Shown piece after piece: positions 28,119-38,461 of a DNA stretch of 61,309 nucleotides (within the stretch, counting starts at the first letter, position 1; the number at the start of each line of letters is the position of its first letter). A program made the translations under genes and the position numbers. The notes under the pieces were generated by a model that was given only the letters and a program-made list of their open reading frames with translations, did not search any database and was not told where the DNA came from. Origin of the DNA: Campylobacteraceae bacterium (lineage in GTDB: Bacteria; Campylobacterota; Campylobacteria; Campylobacterales; Arcobacteraceae); the NCBI GenBank assembly GCA_013215945.1, contig JABSOM010000017.1, forward strand, positions 1-61,309, given 5' to 3'.

Positions 28119-28562
28119 ATGTTAGATATAATGGAAATACAAGAAATATTACCACACAGATACCCATTCTTATTAGTAGACAGAGTAACAGGAATGGAAA
28201 AATCAAAATCAATAGAAGCCTATAAAAATGTTTCCATTTCAGAACCTGCATTTACAGGTCACTTTCCAGGACATCCAATTTACCCTGGGGTTATGATTCT
28301 TGAAGGAATGGCACAAGCAGGTGGAATCTTGGCTCTTAAAAGCAATGATTTATCACAAGAAGAACTTAAAAATAAAGTAATTTATTTTATGAGCATAGAT
28401 AAAGCTAAATTTAGAGCGCCTGTTAAACCAGGAGATCAATTGGTGTATAAAATTGCTATTCTTAAATTAAGAGGTAATTTGATTGTTCTTGATGGAAAAG
28501 CATATGTTGATGACAAATTAGTCGCACAAGCTGAATTAAAAGCAATGATAATGGATAAATAA
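28119..28562 (+). CDS. fabZ: 3-hydroxyacyl-ACP dehydratase
   Basis: A 147-residue hot-dog-fold dehydratase for fatty acid elongation and lipid A acyl supply. The active-site His is in [13 protein letters not shown] near residue 12, the Glu in [13 protein letters not shown] near residue 62, and [11 protein letters not shown] lies between. ATG with AGGA nine bases upstream. It is six bases from lpxA and directly follows lpxB, the usual fabZ-lpxA order. Confidence 0.96.
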   Translation: MLDIMEIQEILPHRYPFLLVDRVTGMEKSKSIEAYKNVSISEPAFTGHFPGHPIYPGVMILEGMAQAGGILALKSNDLSQEELKNKVIYFMSIDKAKFRAPVKPGDQLVYKIAILKLRGNLIVLDGKAYVDDKLVAQAELKAMIMDK

Positions 28563-28568
28563 ATACAA

Positions 28569-29360
28569 ATGAACAATATACACAAGACAGCGATAATTGA
28601 AGATGGAGCAATCATAGGTGATGATGTCACTATTGGTGCCTATACAATTATAGGAAAAGATGTAAAAATTGGGAATAACAATACTATTGCCTCTCATACT
28701 TTAATTACTGGATATACCAGTATTGGAGATAACAATAAAATATATTCTCATGCAGCCTTAGGTAGTGAGCCTCAAGATTTAAAATATGCAGGTGAAAAAG
28801 TAGAACTAATTATTGGAAATGACAATAAAATTAGAGAATTTACCCTCTTTAATCCAGGAACGTCTGGTGGTGGTTCTATTACAAGAATTGGAAATAACAA
28901 TTTATTTATGGGTTATGTTCATGTTGCACATGATGTAATCATAAAAAACAATTGTGTATTTGCAAATGTAGCTACTCTTGCTGGTCATGTAGAAATTGAA
29001 AACAATGTTGTTGTAGGTGGACTTACTCCCATACATCAATTTTGTAAACTCGGAAGCCATGTAATGATTGGAGGAGGTTCTGTTGTTACTCAAGACATTC
29101 CTTCTTTTTGTTTAGCACAAGGAAACCACGCAAATGTTCGTGGTATCAATCTTAATGGTTTACGACGTAAATTCTCAAGAGAAGATATTAATGCAATAAA
29201 ACTTGCATACAAAGATCTTTTTGAATCAGGACTTCCTTTAAGTGAAACAGCACAAGATTTAATCAAAAATTCAAACAATACTTATGTAATTGAATTAGCT
29301 ACTTTTGTATCCAATACAAAAAGAGGCATTCCATTTACTAGAAAAACAAAGGAAAATTAA
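28569..29360 (+). CDS. lpxA: UDP-GlcNAc acyltransferase
   Basis: A 263-residue left-handed beta-helix acyltransferase, the first step of lipid A synthesis. Hexapeptide repeats (I-x-D/G-x-x type) fill residues 5-185. [28 protein letters not shown] near residue 120 carries the catalytic-His region, and [13 protein letters not shown] marks the helical C-terminal domain. Its stop overlaps the clpX start by one base. Confidence 0.96.
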   Translation: MNNIHKTAIIEDGAIIGDDVTIGAYTIIGKDVKIGNNNTIASHTLITGYTSIGDNNKIYSHAALGSEPQDLKYAGEKVELIIGNDNKIREFTLFNPGTSGGGSITRIGNNNLFMGYVHVAHDVIIKNNCVFANVATLAGHVEIENNVVVGGLTPIHQFCKLGSHVMIGGGSVVTQDIPSFCLAQGNHANVRGINLNGLRRKFSREDINAIKLAYKDLFESGLPLSETAQDLIKNSNNTYVIELATFVSNTKRGIPFTRKTKEN

Positions 29361-30577
29361 TGAGCAAACTTCAATGTGATTTTTGTGGGACAAACGACAG
29401 CAACGAAAATCCAATAATCTCAGGAGACAAGGCTTGCATTTGTCAAGCCTGCGTAAGTGCGGCTCATGAAATCATGGATCATACAAAAGAAGAATCTTCT
29501 AATCCTTCTAATCTTCCTGTTTTAAGAGAAGAAGTTAAATTATTAACGCCCAAAGAACTAAAAAGTATTTTAGATGATTATATTATTGGACAAAATAAAG
29601 CAAAAAAAGTTTTAGCTGTTGCAGTATACAATCACTATAAAAGAATTTTTAGAAAAGATGAAATTGAAGAGGGCATTGAAATTAATAAATCAAATGTTTT
29701 ATTAATTGGACCAACTGGTTCGGGTAAAACTCTTTTAGCTCAAACTATTTCAAAATTTTTAGATGTTCCTTTGGCTATTGCGGATGCTACTTCTTTAACA
29801 GAAGCTGGTTATGTTGGTGATGATGTAGAGAATGTAATTACACGTTTACTTCAAGCAGCAAATGGGGACGTTAAAAAAGCAGAAACAGGTATTATTTTCA
29901 TTGATGAAATTGATAAAATCGCTAGAATGAGTGAAAACAGATCTATTACAAGAGATGTATCAGGAGAAGGTGTTCAACAAGCTATGCTTAAAATCATAGA
30001 AGGTGCAACAGTTAATGTCCCTGCTAAAGGTGGAAGAAAACATCCTGGACAAGATGCCATTCAAGTAGATACTACTAATATTTTATTTATTTGTGGTGGA
30101 GCTTTTGATGGGCTGGAAGATATAATCAAAAAGAAACAAGGTGGAAATACCTTAGGTTTCAATCAAGGTCTAAGCACTAGAAAAGATGGGGAAGAACTTT
30201 TATCTTTAGTTGAAGCAGATGATTTAGTAAAATATGGTTTAATTCCTGAACTTATTGGGCGATTACATATGATTGCTACTTTAAATGAAATTTCTTTGGA
30301 AGATATGGTTCATATTCTAACTGAGCCTAAAAATGCATTAATTAAACAATACCAGCAACTGTTTTCTATGGATGGTGTTATTTTGGATTTTGAAGAAGAT
30401 GCATTAAAAGAAATAGCAAAAAAAGCAATTGATAGAAAAACAGGTGCAAGAGGTTTACGTTCAATTTTAGAAGAAATCATGTTAGATATCATGTTTGATT
30501 TACCTGATTATAAAGGTAAAACAATTACAATTACAAAAGAAGTAGTACTAGACGACAAACTACCAAACATAGCTTAA
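29360..30577 (+). CDS. clpX: ClpX unfoldase of ClpXP
   Basis: A 405-residue AAA+ unfoldase. The N-terminal zinc-binding domain has CDFC and CICQAC at residues 5-33. Walker A GPTGSGKT near 114, Walker [10 protein letters not shown] near 178, and the pore and sensor regions through FICGGAF and IPELIGR are all present. The C-terminal KTGARGLRS-type sensor 2 arginine is present. It recognises tagged substrates for ClpP, which is not in the window. Overlaps lpxA by one base; mreB begins 12 bases later. Confidence 0.96.
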   Translation: MSKLQCDFCGTNDSNENPIISGDKACICQACVSAAHEIMDHTKEESSNPSNLPVLREEVKLLTPKELKSILDDYIIGQNKAKKVLAVAVYNHYKRIFRKDEIEEGIEINKSNVLLIGPTGSGKTLLAQTISKFLDVPLAIADATSLTEAGYVGDDVENVITRLLQAANGDVKKAETGIIFIDEIDKIARMSENRSITRDVSGEGVQQAMLKIIEGATVNVPAKGGRKHPGQDAIQVDTTNILFICGGAFDGLEDIIKKKQGGNTLGFNQGLSTRKDGEELLSLVEADDLVKYGLIPELIGRLHMIATLNEISLEDMVHILTEPKNALIKQYQQLFSMDGVILDFEEDALKEIAKKAIDRKTGARGLRSILEEIMLDIMFDLPDYKGKTITITKEVVLDDKLPNIA

Positions 30578-30589
30578 AGGAGAGATTAG

Positions 30590-31621
30590 ATGATATTAGA
30601 CAAGCTCATTGGTTTATTTTCAAGCGATATGGCAATTGATTTAGGTACAGCAAATACAATTGTTTCTATCAAAGGAAAAGGAATCATTATTAATGAACCT
30701 TCTGTTGTAGCAGTACAGCATGACAGATATGGTACTGACAAAATTCTTGCAGTAGGGCAAGAAGCAAAACAGATGATAGGAAAAACTCCTTTAAATATTC
30801 AAGCTGTACGTCCTATGAAAGATGGAGTAATTGCGGATTTTGAAATGACTGAGAGAATGATCAGATATTTTATTGAAAAAGCACATGCTAGAAAATCTTT
30901 TATCCGTCCAAGAATCATCATTTGTATTCCTTATGGAATTACACAAGTTGAGAGAAAAGCAGTAAAAGAATCTGCTTTAAGTGCAGGTGCACGAGAAGTA
31001 TTTTTAATTGAAGAGCCAATGGCTGCTGCAATTGGAGCAGGAATTCCTGTATCTGATCCTTCTGGATATGTAATAGTTGATATTGGAGGAGGAACTACTG
31101 AAGTAGGTGTTACTTCTTTAGGTGGACTTGTATTATCTAAAAGTATTAAAGTAGCTGGAGATAGATGTGATAAAGCCATTATTGATTATGTTAGACAAAA
31201 CTATAATCTTTATATAGGTGAGAGAACAGCTGAAAATATCAAAATTGAAATAGGTACAGCTATTAAATTAGATACTGAACTTAAAATCAAAGTAAAAGGT
31301 AGAGATAACTCTGGTTTATTATCAACTATTGAACTTGGTTCTGAAGGTGTTAGGACTGCTATTAAAGAGCCCTTACGAGAAATAGTATCTGCTATTCGCT
31401 CAGTTTTAGAGGACATGCCACCTGATTTAGCAGGTGATGTTGTTGATAATGGTGTTACACTAACAGGTGGAGGCGCACTTATAAGAGGTCTTGATAAATA
31501 TATTGCAGATATTATTAAACTTCCTGTACGCGTTGCAGATGAACCTTTATTAGCAGTTGCTTATGGTACAAGTGCCGTATTAGACGAACCTCAATTATTA
31601 AAAATAATATCGAATCAATAA
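30590..31621 (+). CDS. mreB: Rod-shape protein MreB
   Basis: A 343-residue actin-like ATPase that guides lateral wall growth. Signatures: DLGTANTIV near residue 18, EEPMAAAIGAG near 140, VDIGGGTTEVGV near 160 and LTGGGALIRGLD near 290. AAAGGAG lies before the ATG. The N-terminus FSSDMAIDLG is typical. Its neighbour mreC follows by nine bases, giving the standard mreBC pair. Confidence 0.97.
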   Translation: MILDKLIGLFSSDMAIDLGTANTIVSIKGKGIIINEPSVVAVQHDRYGTDKILAVGQEAKQMIGKTPLNIQAVRPMKDGVIADFEMTERMIRYFIEKAHARKSFIRPRIIICIPYGITQVERKAVKESALSAGAREVFLIEEPMAAAIGAGIPVSDPSGYVIVDIGGGTTEVGVTSLGGLVLSKSIKVAGDRCDKAIIDYVRQNYNLYIGERTAENIKIEIGTAIKLDTELKIKVKGRDNSGLLSTIELGSEGVRTAIKEPLREIVSAIRSVLEDMPPDLAGDVVDNGVTLTGGGALIRGLDKYIADIIKLPVRVADEPLLAVAYGTSAVLDEPQLLKIISNQ

Positions 31622-31630
31622 AGTATTCCA

Positions 31631-32428
31631 TTGAATAAAATAGTATTCTTTTTATTTTTTATTCTACTTAGCCTATCTTATATCTTTGATATAGATAGGC
31701 AAATTATTCGAAACTTCAATTTTATAAACTCTTTTAAAAACTATTATTATGAAAAAACAATAATAAGCTCAAATTTTATGGATGAATATTTTGAACAAGC
31801 CCAAAAAATAAAAAATTATCGAGATGAAAACCTGCATTTAAAAAACTTCCAATACTTGTATGAAATAAATGAGTCAAAATACCAACAATTGTTAGAAGAT
31901 TCAAAGATAACAAAACAAGAACATAAGATGGAACTTGTAAAAGTATTATCCTATGTTAAATTCAATGATTTTACAAAAGTATGGTTGGATAAAAATAAAA
32001 CAAATGATAAAATCCTTGCTTTAATAGATGATGAATATGCAGCAGGTATTGTTATTCAATATGATAATAAAAGTTTGGCATTATTAAATGGGAATGAAAA
32101 ATCAAATTATGCTGTATATATTGGTGAAAATGAAGCACCGGGTATTGTGCATCAAAATAAAAACAATAAAGAATATTTAAAAATTAAATATATACCTATT
32201 TGGATTAATATTAAAATAGATGATGAAGTTACTACTTCTGGAATGGATAATATTTTTTATAAGGGATTAAAAGTAGGAAAAGTTGTAAAAATAAATAAAA
32301 TGGCAGATATGCAAGAGGCTATAATAAAACCCTACTCACAGGTGTATCAAAAAAGATTTTTTTATACCTATGAAAATATAAAAGAAGAAACAGCTTCTAG
32401 CTTAGAAACTAAAGAAAAAAAGAAATAA
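31631..32428 (+). CDS. mreC: Rod-shape protein MreC
   Basis: A 265-residue bitopic membrane protein: a transmembrane helix at about residues 4-20, a coiled-coil at about 50-95, then a beta-rich periplasmic domain with a late DDEVTTSGMDNIFYKGLKVGKV segment typical of MreC. TTG start, placed immediately after mreB; no closer ATG. It scaffolds the elongasome with MreB and PBP2. A Lys-rich tail ends the protein. Ends 7 bases from convergent ribE. Confidence 0.88.
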   Translation: MNKIVFFLFFILLSLSYIFDIDRQIIRNFNFINSFKNYYYEKTIISSNFMDEYFEQAQKIKNYRDENLHLKNFQYLYEINESKYQQLLEDSKITKQEHKMELVKVLSYVKFNDFTKVWLDKNKTNDKILALIDDEYAAGIVIQYDNKSLALLNGNEKSNYAVYIGENEAPGIVHQNKNNKEYLKIKYIPIWINIKIDDEVTTSGMDNIFYKGLKVGKVVKINKMADMQEAIIKPYSQVYQKRFFYTYENIKEETASSLETKEKKK

Positions 32429-32435
32429 GTTTATT

Positions 32436-33044
32436 TTAATAAGATGCCATAATCTTATCAACACTATCCCAACTTAGATCATTTTTGTTTTTAAACATAT
32501 TGTAAATATATCTGGCAAACATATCTGTTTCAATATTTACTTTTGTACCTACTTTGTAGGTATGGAAAAGGGTATTTTTAATAGTGTGAGGAATAATTGT
32601 TAATCTGAATGTGTCATTTATTACTTCATTAATAGTTAAAGAAACACCATCAATTGTAATAGAGCCTTTTGGAATAATAAATTTAAGATATTCTTTTGGC
32701 AAAGAAATAATAAAATCACTAGAATTACCTGTATTATTAATACTTTTTATTTCTCCTATACAATCTACATGTCCTTGAACAACATGGCCTTCAAAGCGAT
32801 CACCCATTTTCATGGCAGGTTCAATATGTACCAAACCTTTATAATTATCCATAGCAAGAACTTTTTGTGATTCAGGTGAGAGTTCTACATCAAAAGTATT
32901 TTTTCCTAAATTTACAACCGTTAAACATGCTCCATTAATAGCAATTGAATCCCCAATATTAGGACAATACTTAGCTTTTATACTTAATGTACTGTTTTGT
33001 AAACTTAAAACTTGGCTCATTTCTCTGATTAATCCTGTAAACAC
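32436..33044 (-). CDS. ribE: Riboflavin synthase alpha chain
   Basis: A 202-residue protein with the two-fold internal repeat of riboflavin synthase. MFTGLIRE at the start, GDSIAINGACLTV and a second KGSITIDGVSLTINEV mark the paired lumazine-binding domains. It converts two molecules of 6,7-dimethyl-8-ribityllumazine to riboflavin and a pyrimidine. ATG start with weak upstream sequence, reading away from mnmG. Confidence 0.95.
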   Translation of the reverse strand: MFTGLIREMSQVLSLQNSTLSIKAKYCPNIGDSIAINGACLTVVNLGKNTFDVELSPESQKVLAMDNYKGLVHIEPAMKMGDRFEGHVVQGHVDCIGEIKSINNTGNSSDFIISLPKEYLKFIIPKGSITIDGVSLTINEVINDTFRLTIIPHTIKNTLFHTYKVGTKVNIETDMFARYIYNMFKNKNDLSWDSVDKIMASY

Positions 33045-33064
33045 TGTCTGCCTTTTGTGAAATA

Positions 33065-33081
33065 TTCGCTATAATAGCGAA
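33065..33081. promoter_or_regulatory. Palindromic TATAAT element before mnmG
   Basis: TTCGCTA TAA TAGCGAA, a perfect inverted repeat that holds TATAAT at 33070-33075 on the plus strand and TATTAT on the minus strand. It could serve mnmG (start 33194, long leader) and ribE (start 33044) in opposite directions. The GCG after the -10 recurs at the pyrG and dnaE promoters. Confidence 0.5.
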
Positions 33082-33193
33082 AATATATTAAGAAGCTAAT
33101 TTTAGCTTATATCTTACTTGCTAAATAATCACAGTTCTTAATAATACAATAAAAAAATACTAAAGAGTTAAAATAGTATTTTATGGAGACAAA

Positions 33194-35101
33194 ATGAGAT
33201 ATGACGTAATAGTTGTAGGAGCAGGACATTCAGGAATTGAAGCCTCTCTAGCAGCGGCAAGAATGGGTAAAAAAACTTTATTAATAACAATGCTTGTTGA
33301 ACAAATAGGGGCAGCTTCTTGTAATCCAGCAATAGGTGGACTTGCAAAAGGTCACTTAGTACGAGAGCTGGATGCACTTGGTGGTGAGATGGGATTATGT
33401 ACGGATGCCACAGGAATTCAATTTAGAATTTTAAATGCTTCAAAAGGTGCAGCTGTTCAAGGCAGTCGTGCTCAAATTGATATGGATGAATACCGTTCAT
33501 ATATGAGAAAAGTTTGCCACAATACTCCTAATTTAGAAATCTATCAAGACGAAGTAACTTCATTAATTATAAAAGAAAATGAGGGTGAATATAAAGCCTG
33601 TGGCGTTGAAACAAAACTAGGAGAAGAGTTTAAAAGTAAACGCGTTATTTTAACAACTGGTACTTTTATGAAAGGTCTTATTCATATTGGTCAAAAGACC
33701 TATGAAGCTGGACGTGCTTGGGAATTACCATCGTCAACTTTATCTACTCAGTTAAAAGAATTGGGATTAAATGTTGGACGATTAAAAACAGGAACACCTG
33801 CAAGAGTTGATGGTAACTCTTTAGATTTTTCGGTTATGGAAGAACATGGTGGGGATGAAAAACCTACTCCTTTCTCATTTAGAACCAATAAAGATGAATT
33901 TAATCCCAAACAATACCCTTGTTATATAACCTATACCAATTTAAATACCCATGGAACTATTTCTTCTAACTTTGCTCGAGCCCCTTTATTTACAGGTCAA
34001 ATAAAAGGATCAGGTCCGCGGTATTGTCCAAGTATTGAAGACAAAGTAAATAGGTTTTCAGAACGTGATCGACATCAGTTATTTTTAGAACCACAAACGG
34101 CTACATGTAGTGAGTATTATATTAATGGACTTAGCACTTCTATGCCAATTGATGTACAAAAAACAATGATTCATTCTATAAAAGGAATGGAGAATGCAAA
34201 AATTGTTCGTTATGGTTATGCTATTGAATACGATTATATAGATCCAACAGAATTAAAACATACACTTGAAACGAAAAAAATTAAAAATCTTTATAATGCA
34301 GGGCAGATTAATGCAACTACTGGTTATGAAGAAGCCGCAGCACAGGGCTTGATGGCAGGAATTAATGCTTGTTTATCTATTGATAAAAAAGAGCCTTTTA
34401 TTCTACGACGGGATGAAGCGTATATTGGGGTTTTAATTGATGATTTAGTAACAAAAGGGACAACTGAACCTTATAGAATGTTTACTTCAAGAGCAGAGTA
34501 TCGTCTTTTATTAAGAGAAGAAGGTGCAGATATAAGACTTAGCGCTTATGGACATCAATTTGGTCTTATAAATGATGAAACGCTGGAGAAAGTAAAAATA
34601 AAAGAAAAAACTATTTTAGATGCAGTTGATTTAATGAAAGAACAATGGTTTACTTCAAAAAAAGAAAACTTAGAATTATTAGAAGCCTTGGGTCAAGATA
34701 GAATTAAAGATAAAGTTTTATTATTGGATATTGTAGGACGATCAACTGTTACGGTTAAAGATCTTGATGTTTTAGTTCCTTCTTTAAAACCATTAAATAC
34801 TTATATAAAAGAACAAATTATAATAGAAGCAAAATATTATAGATATGTTCAAAAACAAAAAAAACAAATTGATAAAATGAAAAAGTTACTTAAAATGAAA
34901 ATTCCAAGTGATTTCTCTTATATAGGTATTCCAGGACTTTCAAATGAAGCAGTAGAAAAACTAGAGAAGTTTAAACCCCCTACTTTATTTAATGCAAGTG
35001 AAATATCGGGAATTACTCCAGCTGCTTTAGATATTATTCATTTGTATATTGATTTACGATGTAAGAAACAAGATAAATCTATAATAAGAAACAAAAAATG
35101 A
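33194..35101 (+). CDS. mnmG: tRNA uridine modification enzyme MnmG
   Basis: A 635-residue FAD protein that with MnmE makes 5-carboxymethylaminomethyl-type uridine-34 in tRNA. The N-terminal [19 protein letters not shown] binds [18 protein letters not shown] follows near residue 45, and [18 protein letters not shown] near 375 and the helical tRNA-binding C-terminus (from about 550) are typical. ATG with ATGGAG six to eleven bases upstream. Full length for the family. Confidence 0.96.
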   Translation: MRYDVIVVGAGHSGIEASLAAARMGKKTLLITMLVEQIGAASCNPAIGGLAKGHLVRELDALGGEMGLCTDATGIQFRILNASKGAAVQGSRAQIDMDEYRSYMRKVCHNTPNLEIYQDEVTSLIIKENEGEYKACGVETKLGEEFKSKRVILTTGTFMKGLIHIGQKTYEAGRAWELPSSTLSTQLKELGLNVGRLKTGTPARVDGNSLDFSVMEEHGGDEKPTPFSFRTNKDEFNPKQYPCYITYTNLNTHGTISSNFARAPLFTGQIKGSGPRYCPSIEDKVNRFSERDRHQLFLEPQTATCSEYYINGLSTSMPIDVQKTMIHSIKGMENAKIVRYGYAIEYDYIDPTELKHTLETKKIKNLYNAGQINATTGYEEAAAQGLMAGINACLSIDKKEPFILRRDEAYIGVLIDDLVTKGTTEPYRMFTSRAEYRLLLREEGADIRLSAYGHQFGLINDETLEKVKIKEKTILDAVDLMKEQWFTSKKENLELLEALGQDRIKDKVLLLDIVGRSTVTVKDLDVLVPSLKPLNTYIKEQIIIEAKYYRYVQKQKKQIDKMKKLLKMKIPSDFSYIGIPGLSNEAVEKLEKFKPPTLFNASEISGITPAALDIIHLYIDLRCKKQDKSIIRNKK

Positions 35102-35193
35102 TAAGATAGATTCATACTCAAAATTTAAAAATTCTGAGATAAGATAAATGAGTAAGAGTTCATATGAGAAAAAATAGAACTTGACTTTATAAA

Positions 35194-35219
35194 GTTTGAA
35201 AGAAAAATGACTCTCAAAC
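35194..35219 (-). terminator. Candidate hairpin after the multicopper oxidase gene
   Basis: Nine-base arms (35194-35202 and 35211-35219) with an eight-base loop. The one mismatch becomes a G-U wobble in minus-strand RNA, so it probably ends the nir-type operon. The trailing T-run is weak. Confidence 0.38.
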
Positions 35220-35231
35220 GTTTACTAAATA

Positions 35232-36281
35232 TTAGTTTTTCTTTTTTTTCTTTCTCTTTTTTCTCTTTTCTTTTTTTAATGGATCAAGTTTAAAATAAGC
35301 AGTATTATGAATTCCATAAGGTTTTTTCATACTTTCACTTAAAAAATAATCCGGTCTTTCTTGCTGATCTTTCCATACATACCACTCAGGTTTTTCTACA
35401 CCTTCATATTCTATAATAAGAACGGAGCCTCCTGGCATTTTCCCATTATTTGAGGTATGGTGCTCTATATGATCGTGGTTAAGCCATAGTCCTGGATTAT
35501 CCATTCGAACGATAACATCTATTCTCTCTCCTTCAAGTAAAGGAACTACATCTGCCCAATAGGGATTATCTAGGGGCAAGCCATCTTTGTGTGTCACCCA
35601 CATATCATGGCCGTGCGTATGAAATGCCACATTTGAGGAAACTGCAAGTAATCTAATTCTTAATACGTCACCTTCTTTAACTTTTAAAGGAGCATTTGAT
35701 GGGAAAGCTTTTCCATTAATTGAGTGATAGTCATTCACATCTCTTGGATGTCCACCTTTTCCATATTCATTAGCAACTTCTGAATCCCATCCTGAAAATG
35801 CCATAATCACTTCTTTTGTCACTTCTTTTTCAAGAGGCGTTGGCTTTAGTGGGTCCACAATTAACATTCCCCACATACCTCTTAAACCAACATGTTCTGG
35901 TACATTTACATGACAGTGATACCATAATGTTCCAGGTTTATCTGCTTTAAATTTATACGTAAAAGTATCTCCTGGTTCTATTGGCATTTGAGTTACTCCG
36001 GGAACTCCATCCATTTTCCATGAATTTTTTTGATAAACACCATGCCAATGGACTGTATGTTGTAAAGCTGTCTTATTTATAACCGTTACTTCTAAATCGT
36101 CACCTTCTTTTACATGAATAAGAGGACCAGGTACTTGACCATTAAATCCCCATGCTTTTGATTTAAAAGTTGGAGTTACTTGTACCGTACCTTCCTCTAT
36201 CGTCATATCAAACTTATGTACCTGTGCAAATAAAGTGCTGCTAGTAAATAAGAATGAAAATATTATATATTTTAGTTTCAT
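35232..36281 (-). CDS. Two-domain multicopper oxidase (NcgA-like)
   Basis: A 349-residue secreted protein (signal peptide to about residue 19). Domain 1 has HTVHWHG (H75, H78, H80) and YHCHVNVPEH with Cys123, His130 and Met136 as probable type-1 copper ligands. Domain 2 has HTHGH and NHDHIEHH. A type-1 site in domain 1 with HCH and a two-domain length match the 2dMCO type C class, as in the NcgA/BCO protein of Nitrosomonas. The C-terminus is a run of Lys and Arg encoded by an A-rich tract. It begins on the last base of the monoheme cytochrome gene. Substrate unknown. Confidence 0.85.
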   Translation of the reverse strand: MKLKYIIFSFLFTSSTLFAQVHKFDMTIEEGTVQVTPTFKSKAWGFNGQVPGPLIHVKEGDDLEVTVINKTALQHTVHWHGVYQKNSWKMDGVPGVTQMPIEPGDTFTYKFKADKPGTLWYHCHVNVPEHVGLRGMWGMLIVDPLKPTPLEKEVTKEVIMAFSGWDSEVANEYGKGGHPRDVNDYHSINGKAFPSNAPLKVKEGDVLRIRLLAVSSNVAFHTHGHDMWVTHKDGLPLDNPYWADVVPLLEGERIDVIVRMDNPGLWLNHDHIEHHTSNNGKMPGGSVLIIEYEGVEKPEWYVWKDQQERPDYFLSESMKKPYGIHNTAYFKLDPLKKEKRKKRKKKKKN

Positions 36282-36673
36282 TATTTTTCTCCTTCATCTG
36301 AACAACAGACATCTCTTAAATAAACTACGATTGCATCAATTTGTTTATCACTTAAATTGGCCTCCCATGCAGGCATTAAAGCTGATTTACTAACAGCCTT
36401 CCCACCATATTTAATGGCTTTAAATAAATCTGCATCACTTCTTGTAATCATCTCTTTTTTATCGGTATGATCTTTTGGTAAAACACTCATATCTTCAACA
36501 TTGATGCCATAACCATCACCTGTTATTCCATGACATTGAACACAATATACTTGGTAAAGTTGTTTCCCTAGATATTTATCACTCTTATTGTCATTTAATT
36601 TTTCAGAAGCAAATCCATAGACATTTGCAAGTATCATGATACTTATAATGCTTCGTTTTAATTTATTTGTCAT
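36281..36673 (-). CDS. Monoheme cytochrome c (NcgC-like)
   Basis: A 130-residue periplasmic cytochrome with a signal peptide (about residues 1-22, hydrophobic MILANVYGFAS). One heme site CVQCH near residue 48 and a late SALMPAW segment with a Met that could be the axial ligand. The C-terminus has an unusual CC pair (DVCCSDEGEK). It overlaps the diheme cytochrome gene by 11 bases and the oxidase gene by 1 base. It probably carries electrons to or from NirK or the oxidase. Confidence 0.82.
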   Translation of the reverse strand: MTNKLKRSIISIMILANVYGFASEKLNDNKSDKYLGKQLYQVYCVQCHGITGDGYGINVEDMSVLPKDHTDKKEMITRSDADLFKAIKYGGKAVSKSALMPAWEANLSDKQIDAIVVYLRDVCCSDEGEK

Positions 36674-37343
36674 TACTTTCTCCTATTACTTTTAAATAAT
36701 CTACAAGCTTTTGAATTTTTGAATCTTTTAAATGTTTATTAGGCATCATGGTAAATTTATCCCAAAGTTGTGGCTCTTTTAAATAAGACACTATATATTT
36801 AGCTTGCAATCTATTCCATGCAGTATAAAGTTCAGGGCCAGAACGCCCTCCTTCAGTAGAACTGTCTTTATGACAAGACAGACATCCTTGAAATTTTGCA
36901 AAATTCATTCTTCCTGAAGATTTTGAAATCTTTTTGGCTTTATAGCTTACTTTGTCGATTAAATCTTGATGTGCCTTTAAAGTCATTAAATATTGTGCCA
37001 CTTCTTTGGCTTTTTTTTGTGACAGTTTCATATGTTTAGGTAAAGTTTTTTCATCAATAATATCACCCTCATCGGTCACAATCGTATGATTAGGAGGAAA
37101 TGAACCACCAGGTCTAATTGTTACTGGGTTTTGTAACCAATTAATCAACCACGATTCATTGTATTTATTACCTGCGTAATATAAAGGGGATCCCTTTCTC
37201 TCTAATCTTTGAGTGAAGTCTGTCTCAACTTTCTTAAATGAATGACAAGAAGCACAATCGTTTTTTACTGTAGTTCTGATATCTGCATATGATATGTTAA
37301 AAGCAAATAATATAAGTACAGCTATTTTTGTTATTATTTTCAT
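36663..37343 (-). CDS. Diheme cytochrome c (NcgB-like)
   Basis: A 226-residue secreted cytochrome. Start at 37343 chosen because AGGA precedes ATG and it opens directly with a signal peptide (MKIITKIAVLILFAF); a longer in-frame start 17 codons upstream has neither. Two heme sites: CASCH near residue 31 and CLSCH near 154. Methionines in KHMKLS and FTMMPNKHL may act as axial ligands. It overlaps the monoheme gene by 11 bases. Confidence 0.83.
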   Translation of the reverse strand: MKIITKIAVLILFAFNISYADIRTTVKNDCASCHSFKKVETDFTQRLERKGSPLYYAGNKYNESWLINWLQNPVTIRPGGSFPPNHTIVTDEGDIIDEKTLPKHMKLSQKKAKEVAQYLMTLKAHQDLIDKVSYKAKKISKSSGRMNFAKFQGCLSCHKDSSTEGGRSGPELYTAWNRLQAKYIVSYLKEPQLWDKFTMMPNKHLKDSKIQKLVDYLKVIGESNDK

Positions 37344-37409
37344 ATTTTTTCCTATCCTATTATCATAAGTCATCAAATGATATGGCTTACGCATAAATTA
37401 ACCTCTCGC

Positions 37410-38357
37410 CTATTCTTCTCGTAGAACTAAATTACCATCTTGGCCTTTTTTACCATCATAATCTTCATGATTCATTAAAACAGTGATTGCTCCGTTTAAT
37501 GCTCTTTTCATTCTATGATTTACCAAAGCATTGTTAGTATCTTTACCCTTTGGACTAATAAGGTCAAACACCATTCCATGTGCAGGTGCAACATCAACAG
37601 TTTGCATACCATATTTAATGTTCTTTGGATTACCATTATCATAAACTCTGTCCCAAATTCCTGCAATTGGGTGAAATGCTACTGATTCATTAATATTTGC
37701 ATTTACAAAAAATATTCTAACTCTCTCACCTGGTTTTGACTCTAATGTTAAACTTGCATCTGAATCATGAACGGGATCATAATGAAATACCTTTCCATTA
37801 ATTAAAGATGCCTTCCAGCCCTTACCCATAGTGATATCATTTGGTTTTGTACCTGCCTCAAATAAGTCACCTTCAACAATTACATATTCTCTATCTGGTT
37901 TTGGATAATCTTCGGTATACCCATCTTTTGGATCAACGATAATTACTCCATACATTCCCCTTGCAATATGTTCACTCATAGCAGATGCCCCACAATGGTA
38001 AATAAACACACCGGGATAATTTGCTTTAAATGTATAGTTCTTAGATTTTCCAGGTTTAATTTCTGAAAACTCATCTAAAACATCAACTTGTGCTGCATGA
38101 AAATCCATCGAGTGACTTTGTTTATTAGACTTTAGATTAATTAAATTAAAATTAACTGTGTCTCCTTGTTTTACGCGCACAACTGGACCTGGAATTGTTC
38201 CTCCAAAAGTCCACATCATTTGTTTTGTACCTTTATTATCAATCTCTATTTCCAGTTCTTGAACAGTAATGTCAACGTTAACTTCTTTAGCTAATACATT
38301 TTGATTCAGCATAAAAGCTGTCATAGCCCCCAGTAATAATTTAGTGCTTAATTTCAT
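37410..38357 (-). CDS. nirK: Copper-containing nitrite reductase (NirK-type)
   Basis: A 315-residue periplasmic cupredoxin-pair protein with a signal peptide to about residue 23. Type-1 copper ligands: His82, Cys122, His130, Met135. Type-2 ligands: His87 and His121 in HSMDFH and YHC, and His281 in VNHRM. The catalytic pair Asp85 and His229 (in AFHPIAGIWDRVY) are in place. NirK reduces nitrite to nitric oxide. It diverges from an Rrf2 regulator and heads an operon with two cytochromes and a two-domain oxidase. NirK is not the usual nitrite reductase in Campylobacterota. Activity as such, rather than a related redox enzyme, is inferred from intact ligands. Confidence 0.87.
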   Translation of the reverse strand: MKLSTKLLLGAMTAFMLNQNVLAKEVNVDITVQELEIEIDNKGTKQMMWTFGGTIPGPVVRVKQGDTVNFNLINLKSNKQSHSMDFHAAQVDVLDEFSEIKPGKSKNYTFKANYPGVFIYHCGASAMSEHIARGMYGVIIVDPKDGYTEDYPKPDREYVIVEGDLFEAGTKPNDITMGKGWKASLINGKVFHYDPVHDSDASLTLESKPGERVRIFFVNANINESVAFHPIAGIWDRVYDNGNPKNIKYGMQTVDVAPAHGMVFDLISPKGKDTNNALVNHRMKRALNGAITVLMNHEDYDGKKGQDGNLVLREE

Positions 38358-38379
38358 ATTTTTTCCTTCATTTTATATT

Positions 38380-38393
38380 CTACCTTGAGGTAG
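38380..38393. promoter_or_regulatory. Operator palindrome 1
   Basis: CTACCTTGAGGTAG, 22 bases before the nirK start. It is almost identical to two further copies in the same gap. Likely binding site for the divergent Rrf2 protein. Confidence 0.75.
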
Positions 38394-38424
38394 CAATTGA
38401 AATACTAGCAAACTAAATATAATT

Positions 38425-38438
38425 CTACCTTAAGGTAG
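38425..38438. promoter_or_regulatory. Operator palindrome 2
   Basis: CTACCTTAAGGTAG, a perfect palindrome. Its centre is 45 bases from that of palindrome 1. Confidence 0.78.
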
Positions 38439-38461
38439 TAATATACAATTTAAGTTTATTA

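Noticed and set aside
35232-36281. A second NirK
   Set aside because: The HCH motif and His clusters in domain 2 point to a trinuclear copper site of a two-domain oxidase, not the NirK type-2 site.
37344-37394. Upstream start for the diheme cytochrome
   Set aside because: Would place 17 charged residues before the signal peptide; the internal ATG has AGGA.
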